From positions 62,001 to 126,000 of the forward strand of contig JAYRKY010000001.1 in the NCBI GenBank assembly GCA_041905525.1: DNA of 64,000 bases, written 5' to 3'. The position numbers and the translations under genes were made by a program. Positions 26,611-35,982 of the stretch are shown piece after piece. The notes beneath the pieces are model-generated. The model worked only from the letters and a program-made list of their open reading frames with translations, searched no databases and was not told the DNA's origin. How positions within the stretch are numbered: the stretch's first letter is position 1; each line of letters starts with the position of its first letter. This DNA is from SHVO01 sp041905525 (GTDB lineage Bacteria; Pseudomonadota; Alphaproteobacteria; Rhodospirillales; Rhodospirillaceae).

Positions 26611-28341
26611 ATGAGCGAGCAGGACAAGAAAGGCCAACCCGCCGGCCTCGGCTTCAGGCGCGGGCTCACCAACTATGGTGATCCCAAGTTCAGCATTTAT
26701 CTGCGCCGGTCCTTCGCCCGCTCCATGGGCTACAGCCGCGAAATGCTCGATAAGCCCATCGTCGGTATTTGCCACTCCGCCAGCGGGTACAACAATTGCC
26801 ACCGCGATATGCCGGCCCTGATCGAGGCGGTGAAGCGCGGTGTGCTCGCGGCGGGCGCGCTCCCCATCGATTTCCCCACGATTTCACTCGGGGAAACCTT
26901 CCTCACCCCAACGAGCCTCAAGTACCGCAACCTGATGTCGATTGACGTCGAGGAGATGATCCGCGCGCAGCCGATGGATGCGGTCGTGCTCATCGGCGGA
27001 TGCGACAAGACCGTGCCCGCGCAGTTGATGGGCGCGGCCTCCGCCGACATTCCCACGGTGCAGCTGGTCACGGGCCCGATGTCCACCAGCCGCTACAAGT
27101 CCGAGCGCCTCGGAGCGTGCACCGATTGCCGGCGGTTCTGGGCGACGTATCGGGCGGGCAAGATCAGCGACGCCGAGATCGATCATGTCGAGGGGCGCCT
27201 CGCCTCAACAACGGGCACCTGCGCGGTGATGGGAACAGCAAGCACGATGGCCTCGATCGCCGAAGCGCTCGGGATGATGCCCGCCGGCGCCGCCGCGGTG
27301 CCCGCGGTCGATGCCGACCGTCTGCGCATCGCCGAGGCCAGCGGCAAGCTCGCGGTCTCGCTCATGGGCAGCGATGTGCGTCCCAGCCGCATCATCACCC
27401 CGAAGGCCGTTGAGAACGCGCTTCGCGTTCTGCTCGCCATCGGCGGATCGACCAACGCCATCATTCATCTCACGGCGGTCGCCGGACGTTTAGGGATCAA
27501 GATCGATCTGAAGCGGCTCAACGAACTTTCCGATACCACGCCGGTTCTGGTCGATCTGAAGCCCAGCGGTTCGGGCTACATGGAAGACCTGGCGGCCGCG
27601 GGAGGTATTCCTGCGGTCATGCGTGAGTTGAAGTCTCTCCTGCATCTCGATTGCCTGACGATTACCGGTGAAACCATCGGCCAGCGGATCGAGGCGTGGG
27701 ATCCTTGGGTCGACCGCAATGTCGTGCGTCCGCTTCACGAGCCTCTGCAGCCTGTCGGTGGTCTCGTGGCGCTCTTTGGTTCGCTTGCGCCGAACGGTGC
27801 GATTCTGAAGCGGGCAGCCGCGGATTCGGCGTTATTCGAAAAGGAAGGCCGCTGCGTTGTCTTCGAATCGCTCGAGGATCTCTCGAACCGTATCGACGCC
27901 CCGGAGCTCGATGTGACGGCGGACGACGTTCTCGTTCTCAAGAACGCCGGACCCAAAAGCGAAGCGTGCATGCCCGAAGCCGGATACTTGCCGATCCCGA
28001 AAAAGCTGGCGGCCGCGGGCGTGAAGGACATGATGCGGGTCTCCGACGCTCGCATGAGCGGCACCGCCTTTGGCAGCGTGATCCTGCACGTCTCTCCGGA
28101 CTCCGCCTCCGGGGGGCCACTTGCGCTGGTCGAGAATGGCGACCGGATCCGCCTGAGCGTTTCCAAGCGCACGCTGGATCTTCTGGTGGATGAAAAGACG
28201 CTCGCCGCACGCCGCGCGAAATTACCAGCGCCTCCGCCGCCCGCGGTGCGCGGCCACTCCTGGCTGCACGATCAGTTCATGACCCAGGCCGAAGACGGCT
28301 GCGACTTCAGCTTTCTCAAGAAGGACGGGGTTACGCCTTAA
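26611..28341 (+). CDS. IlvD/Edd-family sugar-acid dehydratase (arabinonate/xylonate-type)
   Basis: Iron-sulfur dehydratase of 576 aa that removes water from an aldonic acid to give a 2-keto-3-deoxy acid. The cluster cysteines are C63 (NNCHRD), C131 (GGCDKT) and C204 (TTGTCAVMG), offset by four from the numbering I recall for Rhizobium L-arabinonate dehydratase. The catalytic serine is in ARMSGTAFG (S483). Length and motifs favour the pentonate/hexonate [2Fe-2S] subfamily over dihydroxy-acid dehydratase or Edd. AGGA sits about 8 bases before the ATG. Neighbours are a divergent SDR and a convergent ACS-type MFS permease (11-base overlap of 3' ends), consistent with uptake and catabolism of a sugar acid. 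Confidence 0.85.
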   Translation: MSEQDKKGQPAGLGFRRGLTNYGDPKFSIYLRRSFARSMGYSREMLDKPIVGICHSASGYNNCHRDMPALIEAVKRGVLAAGALPIDFPTISLGETFLTPTSLKYRNLMSIDVEEMIRAQPMDAVVLIGGCDKTVPAQLMGAASADIPTVQLVTGPMSTSRYKSERLGACTDCRRFWATYRAGKISDAEIDHVEGRLASTTGTCAVMGTASTMASIAEALGMMPAGAAAVPAVDADRLRIAEASGKLAVSLMGSDVRPSRIITPKAVENALRVLLAIGGSTNAIIHLTAVAGRLGIKIDLKRLNELSDTTPVLVDLKPSGSGYMEDLAAAGGIPAVMRELKSLLHLDCLTITGETIGQRIEAWDPWVDRNVVRPLHEPLQPVGGLVALFGSLAPNGAILKRAAADSALFEKEGRCVVFESLEDLSNRIDAPELDVTADDVLVLKNAGPKSEACMPEAGYLPIPKKLAAAGVKDMMRVSDARMSGTAFGSVILHVSPDSASGGPLALVENGDRIRLSVSKRTLDLLVDEKTLAARRAKLPAPPPPAVRGHSWLHDQFMTQAEDGCDFSFLKKDGVTP

Positions 28342-29617
28342 CCTTCAACAGACGCACCGAAAGCGCCAGCACGGCCGACAACACCATCGACCCGGCCAGG
28401 AAATAAAGCGCGGCGTTGAAGGATCCGGTCGTCTCGCGCAGCCACCCGATGGCGTAGGGACCCATGAAGCCGCCGAGATTACCGAAGGAGTTGATCAGCG
28501 CAATTCCTCCGGCCGCGGCCGCGCCCGACAAAAAGCGCGGCGGGATGCAGAAGATGGCCGGACGCGCGCCGCTCATTCCGATCAGGCCGATCGAAACGCC
28601 GGCGACCGCCAGCCATAGATTGTCGAACAATACCGAGAACAGGAATCCCAGGCCCGAGACGACGCATCCGATCACATAGTTCTTGAGATATTTCCGCGAG
28701 TGATCGAGCGCGTAGGACCATAAAATCAAGGCGATGGACCCCGCGATGTAGGGGATCGAGGACACAAAACCGACTTCCAAATTCGAGAGACCGAAAGGCT
28801 TTAGAATTTGCGGCAGCCAGATCCCCGCGCCGATGGAGCCTGTCACGAAGAAGAAATAGGCCAGCGAAAGAATGAGCACGCGCCCATCACTCAACGCGGA
28901 CCATAGGTCCTTCTTGAGTTCGGGGTGCGCTTCGGAATCGAGTTGGGTGCGCAGCGCTCGCTTTTCCGGATCCGTGAGCCATTTCGCCTCTTCCGGACTG
29001 TCGGCCAGGGTGAGCAGGGTAATGACACCCATCACGCACGCCGGCAGGCCCTCGATAATGAAGAGCCACTGCCATCCCCTGAGTCCGTGAAGGCCGTCCA
29101 TCTCAAGCAGCGCGGTCGAGACTGGCCCGCTGATGACCGACGAAAGCGGGACGGCCACCACGAACCAGGCAAGGATTCGGCCGCGCACCGCGACGGGGAA
29201 CCACGTCGCGATATAGTAAATGGCGCCCGGATAGAATCCGGCTTCGGCCACGCCGGTAATGAAGCGGATGATGCTGTAGCTAACCGGCCCGGTGGCAAAA
29301 GCCGTGGCCGCGGCCGCCAAACCCCATGTCACCATGATGCGCGCGAGCCACCGCCGGGCGCCGAACTTTTGCAGCGCGATATTGCTCGGCAGCTCGAAGA
29401 GGCAATATCCGACCGAGAACATCCCGGCGGCGAAGCCGAACTGCTTCGCGGTGAGACCGAGGTCCGGATTCATCGTCAGGGCGGCGAACCCGACGTTCGT
29501 GCGGTCGATGTAGCTGATGATATACGCGACGCAGAGAAGGGGGATCAGCCGCCACGCCGCCTTGCGGATCGCGCCTTGCGTGACATCGTCCATCTGCTGT
29601 GATGCGCCGTCCGTCAT
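28331..29617 (-). CDS. ACS-family MFS permease (organic anion:cation symporter)
   Basis: Twelve-helix symporter of 428 aa. ISYIDRTNVGFAAL in helix 1, FELPSNIALQKFGARRWLARI and RFITGVAEAGFYPGAIYY are hallmarks of the anion:cation symporter group that takes up tartrate, glucarate, galactonate, phthalate and similar anions. GGGGGGA precedes the ATG at 29617. Its 3' end overlaps that of the IlvD/Edd dehydratase by 11 bases on the other strand, and the pair plausibly imports and dehydrates an aldonate. The exact anion is unknown. Confidence 0.88.
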   Translation of the reverse strand: MTDGASQQMDDVTQGAIRKAAWRLIPLLCVAYIISYIDRTNVGFAALTMNPDLGLTAKQFGFAAGMFSVGYCLFELPSNIALQKFGARRWLARIMVTWGLAAAATAFATGPVSYSIIRFITGVAEAGFYPGAIYYIATWFPVAVRGRILAWFVVAVPLSSVISGPVSTALLEMDGLHGLRGWQWLFIIEGLPACVMGVITLLTLADSPEEAKWLTDPEKRALRTQLDSEAHPELKKDLWSALSDGRVLILSLAYFFFVTGSIGAGIWLPQILKPFGLSNLEVGFVSSIPYIAGSIALILWSYALDHSRKYLKNYVIGCVVSGLGFLFSVLFDNLWLAVAGVSIGLIGMSGARPAIFCIPPRFLSGAAAAGGIALINSFGNLGGFMGPYAIGWLRETTGSFNAALYFLAGSMVLSAVLALSVRLLKVKA

Positions 29618-29678
29618 GAGTCCCCCCGAATCGATGACGGCCCGAGTTTAGGGGAAGTGGCGGCCGCCGGTCACGCCC

Positions 29679-31040
29679 TTATGCGGACACGACGTCGGGC
29701 AGCCGAAGGCGCGCCGATAACCCGCCGGTTGCGGCTTTCTCAAGCTCGATATCGCCGCCGTAGAGGCGTGCAAGATCGCGTGCGATCGCAAGTCCAAGAC
29801 CGCTGCCGGCTTTGCCTTCGTCTAGCCGCGCGCCCACGTGAAACACTTTGTCGCGCAACTCGTCCGCGATTCCGGGGCCGTCGTCGATCACTTCGACGAT
29901 GACTTCGTTGTTCTCCCGCCGTCCCACGATCCTCACCCCCGTCCGCGCCCACTTGCAGGCGTTGTCGATCAGGTTCGACAGCATTTCGGAAAGGTCGCCC
30001 TCGTCGCAGTTCGCGGTCAGGTCCGCGGGGATATCGAGGACGAACGACAGGTTTTCGCTGGCATGCAGGAGTTGCATCGCCGTAACGATCTTTTGCACCA
30101 CCGTTTGAATGGTGGCGGCAAAGCTGGTTGAGCGCGTTCCCGCCGCGCGGGCCCGCATCATGTGGTAATTGACCTGCTTATCGATCTTCACGCACTGCTC
30201 GTGAATGAACGATGCCGCCGCCCCATCGCCGCGGCGTGCGAGTTGATCAGCTTCGTCGCTGATCAACGCCAAGGGCGTCCGCAAGCCGTGGGCAAGGTTG
30301 CCGGCTTCCACCCGGGCGCGCTGTACAAGGGCGGCTTGGTTGTCGAGCAGCACGTTCAGGCGCGTGACGATGCCGCTGAATTCGGCGGGAGCGTCGGATG
30401 ACAATCGCGGCACGAGACCGCGCCGCAGCCGCTCGATGTCGTCGGCGATGCGCTGTGCCGGGCGAAGGCCGTAAGTGGTCTGCAGCGTCGCGCCGACAAG
30501 CATCAGCGCCGCAAATACGGTCAATGAAAGTGCGAGGTCGCGGTTGAACCCGGCGATCGTCTCATCGAGGATGCGACGCTCCACGGCGGTTGTGAATTGG
30601 AGGGGAGGGCCTCCGGTTTTCGACGGCGCGGAAATCCCGCAAATCATCACCTCGCCGTAGGGCCCGTCGACCCAATTCAATTTGCCCTGGTTGATTTGCG
30701 CGAATCTGTTGTCGAGTTCCTTGCCGCCCAGGTTCGGCGACTTGAGCGTCGTGTATCCGACGCGCGCGATTTGCCAGTAGAAGCCGCTGTTCTCCATTTG
30801 AAAACGAGGGTCCGACAGCGGCCGGTCCAGGGTCGGATTGCCGTTCGCGTCGGTCTCCGACAGCCGCGCGAGCTCAATGAGATGGATATCCAGTTCGTTG
30901 TGGAACTGTTCCGTGAGGTGTGAGCGGTAAAGGTACGAAATGAAAAAGCCCGCGACCGCGGTCGCAATGCTCACCCACAACAGGGCCGCGAACATGAAGC
31001 GGACGCGCAGGCTTTTGAATTGCGGAAGCAGGGATCTCAT
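29679..31040 (-). CDS. Sensor histidine kinase (PhoQ/CusS-like)
   Basis: Two-transmembrane sensor kinase of 453 aa: TM1 about 14-34, a periplasmic sensor region of about 130 residues, TM2 about 165-187, a HAMP segment, then a dimerisation domain with the phospho-acceptor box AHGLRTPL. The ATP-binding domain shows NLIDNACKWA (N box), DDGPGI (G1) and GSGLGLAIA (G2). The ATG at 31040 lies 2 bases after the response-regulator stop; a TTG at 31046 would overlap it. It is transcribed with the regulator and away from the metal efflux operon. Metal-ion sensing is inferred from that context only. Confidence 0.9.
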   Translation of the reverse strand: MRSLLPQFKSLRVRFMFAALLWVSIATAVAGFFISYLYRSHLTEQFHNELDIHLIELARLSETDANGNPTLDRPLSDPRFQMENSGFYWQIARVGYTTLKSPNLGGKELDNRFAQINQGKLNWVDGPYGEVMICGISAPSKTGGPPLQFTTAVERRILDETIAGFNRDLALSLTVFAALMLVGATLQTTYGLRPAQRIADDIERLRRGLVPRLSSDAPAEFSGIVTRLNVLLDNQAALVQRARVEAGNLAHGLRTPLALISDEADQLARRGDGAAASFIHEQCVKIDKQVNYHMMRARAAGTRSTSFAATIQTVVQKIVTAMQLLHASENLSFVLDIPADLTANCDEGDLSEMLSNLIDNACKWARTGVRIVGRRENNEVIVEVIDDGPGIADELRDKVFHVGARLDEGKAGSGLGLAIARDLARLYGGDIELEKAATGGLSARLRLPDVVSA

Positions 31041-31042
31041 CT

Positions 31043-31696
31043 TCAATCCAGCAGACGGTAGCCGAGGCCGCGGACATTCACGATCAGCTCGCGCCCGATC
31101 TTACGCCGCAGACGCCCGATCAGGACTTCCACGGCGTTGCGGTCGCGGTCCTGATCCAAGGGGTACAGGTGGTCAAGGATCTCGTCCAAGGAAAATGTAT
31201 ATTTGGGCTTATATATAAAGAGGGACAGAAGCCGGAACTCGTTGGCGGTCAAACCCACTTCCTGGCCGTTCACCGTCAGACGTTTCAAGGACGGATCCAG
31301 GGTGAGGGGGCCCACCACCAGCTGCGGCTGAACTTGTCCGGCGGCGCGGCGCGCGAGGGCGCGCATGCGCGCGACCAGTTCCTCCACATGCGCCGGCTTC
31401 ACCAGATAGTCGTCGGCCCCCGCATTCAGAGCTTCGACCTTCTCCTGCCAGCTGCTTCGCGCCGTAAGAACCAGGACCGGCGTTGCGGCGCCTTTCTTGC
31501 GTACGTGACGGATCAGGTCGACTCCGCTGGCGCCAGGAAGGCCTAAGTCGATGACCAGGATGTTGAAGGTCGCGGCGTCCAGCAGCTTTGCGTCTTCCGC
31601 CGACGAAACCCACTCGCAAACCATATCGTGTTGCGTGAGCTTCGTGACCAGGCGCTTCGCGAGTTCTGCTTCGTCTTCGACAACCAGTATGCGCAC
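31043..31696 (-). CDS. OmpR/PhoP-family response regulator
   Basis: DNA-binding response regulator of 217 aa. The receiver has acidic residues in VVEDEAE (E7, D8), phospho-acceptor D50 in VIDLGLPG, T78 and K100. The winged-helix output domain has the usual LTANEFRLLSLF and a recognition region ending NVRGLGYRL. It is the first gene of the two-component operon and is divergent from the CzcB-like gene, with a 125-base shared control region. It very likely binds the palindrome and TGTCAG repeats there, controlling both its own operon and the efflux pump. Confidence 0.93.
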   Translation of the reverse strand: MRILVVEDEAELAKRLVTKLTQHDMVCEWVSSAEDAKLLDAATFNILVIDLGLPGASGVDLIRHVRKKGAATPVLVLTARSSWQEKVEALNAGADDYLVKPAHVEELVARMRALARRAAGQVQPQLVVGPLTLDPSLKRLTVNGQEVGLTANEFRLLSLFIYKPKYTFSLDEILDHLYPLDQDRDRNAVEVLIGRLRRKIGRELIVNVRGLGYRLLD

Positions 31697-31758
31697 GTGC
31701 TCATCCCGCGCTTCGTTATAGGAGTGTGCAGACTATATAGGTGGCATTCTGAAGAATT

Positions 31759-31801
31759 GCTGACAAATGTCAGCGGGATGTCAGGAACGCGTCGCTATAA
31801 G
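31759..31801 (+). promoter_or_regulatory. Probable response-regulator operator and promoter for the metal efflux operon
   Basis: Bases 31759-31774 form a perfect palindrome, GCTGACA-AA-TGTCAGC. The half-site TGTCAG is repeated at 31768-31773 and 31779-31784, 11 bases apart, which is the direct-repeat spacing usual for OmpR-family dimers. TATAAG at 31796-31801 is a fair -10 element with no recognisable -35, the position being taken by the repeats, as in regulator-activated promoters. On the other strand TATATA at 31735-31740 would put its -35 inside the same palindrome. The arms resemble CusR/CopR boxes as I remember them. Not tested. Confidence 0.55.
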
Positions 31802-31821
31802 CGCCTCAGATGGGGTGCAAT

Positions 31822-32877
31822 ATGACGCGTTTCAGAATTTTCGCCGCCGCAGTCGTTCTCGTCCTTCAGAGCAGCGCTTCGCGCGCCGCCGATGGTGGGC
31901 TCATTGAACTCGCTCCAGCACAGGTGCAAGGTCTGGGGCTGAAATTCGCCGAGGCCACGAAAGCCGAGAGTTATCTCGTTGCCACGCTCCCCGCCGTGAT
32001 CGCACCGCCGCCGGGCGCGCGCATGGCGGTCGCTGCAACATTTTCCGGTACCGTGGTTCAGACACTCGCGGTCGAAGGCGATGCGGTCAAACGCGGCCAG
32101 CCGCTGGCGATCATCGCCAGCCGCGAAATTCTCACCTTGGCGGCCGAACATGCGGCAGCGCGCGCACGGCTCGCGGCGGCCGAGGCGAACCGCAACCGCC
32201 AAGCCACCCTGAGCGCCGAGGGCATTGCCTCCGGCGCGCGCGCCGAGGCGGCTGAGGCCGCCTACCAGCAGGCCCGCGCGGAAGCCGACGAGAAATCCCG
32301 CATGCTGAGCGCCGTGCAAGGGGATGGCGTGAAAGGCACCTACACGCTCACCGCGCCGCTGGACGGCGTGGTTTCCGCGGCGAAGCTCGAAGCCGGCGCG
32401 CCCGTGGACGGCATGGCGCCTGCTTTCGTGGTCGACGCGATCGATCGCTATGAGGTGCAAGCCCAAGTGCCGGAACGCCTGATCGGTCAAATCGAACCCG
32501 GCATGCGCGTCGTGGTCGACGGCAAAATTGAAGCCAAGGTCACCTCCGTCGGTCGCGTGCTCCAGCCTGAAACCCGGTCGGCCGCGTTGAAGGCGGCGAT
32601 CGCCAAAGGAACAACCATGGTCGCCGGCCGGACGGTTTCCGCGGCGGTCTACGCCAACGCCGCCTCCGGCGCGGTTACGGTTCCGCGGTCCGCGCTGACC
32701 GAACTGGGCGATGACACGGTTGTCTTCGTGAAGAATGCCGGCGGCGTCGTGACACGGAGCGTCACGGCCGGTTCCACGAGTGGGGCGCAGGTCGTTCTTC
32801 TCTCCGGTGTGAATGCTGGGGAGGAAGTTGCCGTGACCAGCCTTAGCGAACTCAAAACCCTCGCCCTCGCGAAGTAA
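31822..32877 (+). CDS. Metal-efflux RND periplasmic adaptor (CzcB/CusB-like)
   Basis: Membrane fusion protein of 351 aa with a signal peptide (cleavage near SRAADG, residue 23). It has a split lipoyl domain (GTVVQTLAVEGDAVKRGQ and TLTAPLDGVVSAAKLEAG) around an Ala/Arg/Glu-rich coiled-coil hairpin, then beta-barrel and membrane-proximal domains (AVTVPRSALTEL). There is no His-rich or Met-rich N-terminal metal domain. The ATG at 31822 has GGGG upstream. It is the first gene of a four-gene run, 3 bases before the RND pump gene. It lies directly downstream of the putative operator. Confidence 0.88.
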   Translation: MTRFRIFAAAVVLVLQSSASRAADGGLIELAPAQVQGLGLKFAEATKAESYLVATLPAVIAPPPGARMAVAATFSGTVVQTLAVEGDAVKRGQPLAIIASREILTLAAEHAAARARLAAAEANRNRQATLSAEGIASGARAEAAEAAYQQARAEADEKSRMLSAVQGDGVKGTYTLTAPLDGVVSAAKLEAGAPVDGMAPAFVVDAIDRYEVQAQVPERLIGQIEPGMRVVVDGKIEAKVTSVGRVLQPETRSAALKAAIAKGTTMVAGRTVSAAVYANAASGAVTVPRSALTELGDDTVVFVKNAGGVVTRSVTAGSTSGAQVVLLSGVNAGEEVAVTSLSELKTLALAK

Positions 32878-32880
32878 AAC

Positions 32881-35800
32881 ATGCTCCGTCGTCTCGTCGA
32901 GCTTTCGCTCTCCTCACGCCTCTTCGTCCTCCTCCTGACGATGATTGTGGCGGGTCTCGGGCTTTGGTCCTTTCTCCGCTTGCCCGTCGACGCTTATCCC
33001 GACATCGCGCAAGCGCAAGTGAAGATCATTCTGAAGGCGCCGGGGATGACGCCGGAAGAAGTCGAGACACGGGTAATTGCGCCGATCGAGATGCAGATGC
33101 TCGGCATCCCCCAGCAGACCGTACTGCGGTCGATGGCGAAATACGCCATCGCCGACATTACGATCGATTTCGCCGACGGTACCGACATCTATTGGGCGCG
33201 CTCTCAGGTCACCGAAAGACTGGCCGGCGCAATGGCCGATCTGCCGCCGGGCGTTGAAGGCGGTCTGGCCCCCGCGTCCACGCCGCTTTCGGAAATGTTC
33301 ATGTTTTCCGTGGAGGGACCGCTCAGCCTTACCGAGAAGCGAACCCTTCTCGATTGGACCATCAGACCCGCGTTGCGGACGGTGCCTGGGGTCGCGGACG
33401 TCAACGCGCTCGGCGGCCTCGTGAAAACCTACGAGATCCGGCCGGACCCCGCCGCGCTTGCGAACGTCGGCCTTACCTACGGCGATCTCCGTGACGCCGT
33501 CGAACGCAGCAATCGCAACGACGGCGCCGGTCGCCTTTCCGACGGCGAAGAGGCTCTGATCGTACGTGCCGTTGGCGCCGCGCAATCCGCGTCCGATCTC
33601 GAGAACATGATCGTGAGTGCCAATGGCGGCGCTTTGATCCGTCTGGGCGACGTCGCCGCTGTCGGCGTCAATAGCCTGACGCGATATGGCGCCGTCACCA
33701 TGGACGGCAAAGGCGAGATCGTCGAAGGCCTGGTGGTCTCGCTGCGTGGATCCGACGCCCGGCAGGTGGTCGACGGTCTGCGCGCTCGCATTGCCGAGTT
33801 GGAGCCGACGCTTCCGGCCGGGACAACGCTCAACGTCTTCTACGACCGATCCGACCTGATCAAACGGGCTGTCGCAACGGTCGAGCATGCGCTCATCGAA
33901 GCCACCATTCTCGTGATTGTGCTCCTGATCCTGTTCCTCGGCGATTGGCGTGCGGCGGCCATCGTTGCGACCACCCTTCCCATGGCGGCGCTCATCACAT
34001 TCCTGATCATGGGGTGGAGTGGGCTCTCCGCCAATCTCATGAGCCTCGGGGGGCTCGCCATCGCGATCGGCATGCTTGTGGATGGCGCGGTGGTGGTGGT
34101 TGAAAATGTCGTCGAGCGACTCACCCATGAACATAAGGGCGAGCATCCGCGTCTCAACGTCGTCTTTCGGGCGGTGAGCGAAGTCATCGTCCCGGTGTCC
34201 GCGGGCATCATCATTATTGCGCTCGTCTTCCTCCCGCTCCTGACGCTGGAAGGACTGGAAGGGAAACTTTTCTCGCCGGTCGCCCTTACTATTGTCTTCG
34301 CACTCGTGGGCTCGCTTGTGATCGCGCTGACCCTTGTGCCTGTGCTGTCGTCCTACGCGCTGACGGGCGGCCATGGCGAACCTTGGCTCATGCGCAAGGT
34401 CACGCCCGCCTACAAGCGGCTCCTCGATCAGTCTTTCGCAAACGCGCGGGTGGTGTATATCGCATCGGGGGTCGGTCTTGCCGCGGCCGTCGGCGCCTAT
34501 CTTCTCGTCGGAAAGACGTTCATGCCGTCGATGGACGAAGGCAGCATCGTCATGCAGACGGTCAAGCTTCCGTCCATCAATCTGGAAGCGTCCGTCCACA
34601 CCGACCTTGCCGTACAACGCGCCATCAGATCCGCGGTGCCTGAAATCGAGCAAATTGTCTCGCGCATGGGGTCCGACGAACTCGGCCTTGATCCCATGGG
34701 GTTTAATGAGACCGATGTGTTCATGGTGCTGAAGCCGCCAAGTGAATGGCGCGGCGACAAAGAGTTCATCGTCGACGAGCTGCGCAAGGTGATGGAAAAC
34801 ATTCCTGGTATCGAGGCGTCCTTCACCCAGCCGATCGAGATGCGCGTTTCGGAAATGCTGACCGGATCGCGGGGCGATCTTGCGGTGAAGGTTTTCGGTC
34901 CCGATAACGCGGTGCTGGCCGATCTGGCGGGCCAACTGCAAACGGTCCTATCCGGCGTGCGCGGCGCGGCCGAGGTCATGACCGCGGCCAACGATACCCT
35001 CGACTATCTCCAGCTCGATCTCGACCGCGCGGCGGCTGGACGTTTCGGCATGCCGATCGACACCCTCGTCGATGCGCTGCGGGCGCAGGTGGAAGGCATC
35101 GAGGCCGGGGTCGTCATTGAAGGGCAGGCCCGCGTGCCGGTCGTGCTCCGCGGCGGCGAGGAGGTCCGCGCCAGCCACGAGCTGTTCGCCGACGTGCAAC
35201 TGCGCACGCCCACCGGGACTCTCGCGCGCCTCAGCGACATGGCCGCAATCCAGAAGGTCGAGGGGCCCGTAAGATTGAATCACGAAAACGGCCTACGCTA
35301 CGCCCTCGTGCAAGCCTTCGTCTCCGGCCGCGATCTTGTCGGCTACGTCGACGACGCCAAAGCCGCGGTCGCGGCGAAGGTGAAGCTGCCGCCGGGCTAC
35401 ACAATGGTGTGGGGCGGCCAATTCGAGAACCAGCAGCGCGCAGCCGCGCGCCTGTTGCTCGTCATTCCCGTCGCCCTCATTTTGATCCTCTGCGTGCTGT
35501 TTGTGACCCTGAGGTCTTTGCGCGCCTCGATGCTGATCCTCGTGAACATCCCCTTCGCCATGGTGGGAGGGATCATTTCGCTCTGGATCTCCGGGCAATA
35601 TCTTTCGGTACCGGCCTCCGTTGGGTTCATAGCATTGCTCGGCATTGCGGTTCTCAATGGCCTTGTGATGGTCGCCTATTTTCTTCAGCTTCGCGCCGAG
35701 GGCCGCGAGATGATCGCCGCCGTGAAGCTTGGCGCCGAGCGCCGCCTGCGTCCGGTGCTGATGACCGCGAGCATCACAGCCTTCGGGCTGGTGCCGCTGT

Positions 35801-35982
35801 TGCTCGCGACGGGTCCGGGCTCCGAAATTCAGCGCCCGCTCGCGATCGTTGTGATCGGCGGGCTGGTGACCTCCACCCTCCTCACGCTCGTCTTGCTGCC
35901 CATTCTGTTCGCCCGGTTCGGCGAGGGGCCGGAGGACGTGGTCAGCAATCCAGAAGATCAGATCGTGACCAGTCATGGATGA
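32881..35982 (+). CDS. Heavy-metal RND efflux pump (CzcA/CusA family)
   Basis: Inner membrane proton-driven pump of 1033 aa with twelve helices and two large periplasmic loops. The N-terminal LPVDAYPDIAQAQV, the helix-4 segment GMLVDGAVVVVENV with proton-relay acidic residues, and DPMGFNETDVFMVLKP place it in the heavy-metal (HME) branch rather than the drug (HAE) branch. Which metal is moved is not clear: the helix-4 pattern resembles CusA as much as CzcA, while the CusA methionine relay is not obvious. The gene overlaps the DUF3240 gene by 8 bases. Confidence 0.92.
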   Translation: MLRRLVELSLSSRLFVLLLTMIVAGLGLWSFLRLPVDAYPDIAQAQVKIILKAPGMTPEEVETRVIAPIEMQMLGIPQQTVLRSMAKYAIADITIDFADGTDIYWARSQVTERLAGAMADLPPGVEGGLAPASTPLSEMFMFSVEGPLSLTEKRTLLDWTIRPALRTVPGVADVNALGGLVKTYEIRPDPAALANVGLTYGDLRDAVERSNRNDGAGRLSDGEEALIVRAVGAAQSASDLENMIVSANGGALIRLGDVAAVGVNSLTRYGAVTMDGKGEIVEGLVVSLRGSDARQVVDGLRARIAELEPTLPAGTTLNVFYDRSDLIKRAVATVEHALIEATILVIVLLILFLGDWRAAAIVATTLPMAALITFLIMGWSGLSANLMSLGGLAIAIGMLVDGAVVVVENVVERLTHEHKGEHPRLNVVFRAVSEVIVPVSAGIIIIALVFLPLLTLEGLEGKLFSPVALTIVFALVGSLVIALTLVPVLSSYALTGGHGEPWLMRKVTPAYKRLLDQSFANARVVYIASGVGLAAAVGAYLLVGKTFMPSMDEGSIVMQTVKLPSINLEASVHTDLAVQRAIRSAVPEIEQIVSRMGSDELGLDPMGFNETDVFMVLKPPSEWRGDKEFIVDELRKVMENIPGIEASFTQPIEMRVSEMLTGSRGDLAVKVFGPDNAVLADLAGQLQTVLSGVRGAAEVMTAANDTLDYLQLDLDRAAAGRFGMPIDTLVDALRAQVEGIEAGVVIEGQARVPVVLRGGEEVRASHELFADVQLRTPTGTLARLSDMAAIQKVEGPVRLNHENGLRYALVQAFVSGRDLVGYVDDAKAAVAAKVKLPPGYTMVWGGQFENQQRAAARLLLVIPVALILILCVLFVTLRSLRASMLILVNIPFAMVGGIISLWISGQYLSVPASVGFIALLGIAVLNGLVMVAYFLQLRAEGREMIAAVKLGAERRLRPVLMTASITAFGLVPLLLATGPGSEIQRPLAIVVIGGLVTSTLLTLVLLPILFARFGEGPEDVVSNPEDQIVTSHG

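Noticed and set aside
29655..29672. GGCGGCCGCC palindrome between the ACS permease and kinase genes
   Set aside because: It is a low-complexity GC palindrome of a kind common in this DNA, without a T-run or position that would suggest a terminator or operator.
32914..34941. A 675-codon open frame antisense to the RND pump gene
   Set aside because: It has the Arg/His/Asp-rich composition of a GC-rich shadow frame, no family motif, and lies wholly inside a secure gene. The same holds for long antisense frames at 13796-14782, 15670-17190, 36220-37353 and 49775-51106.
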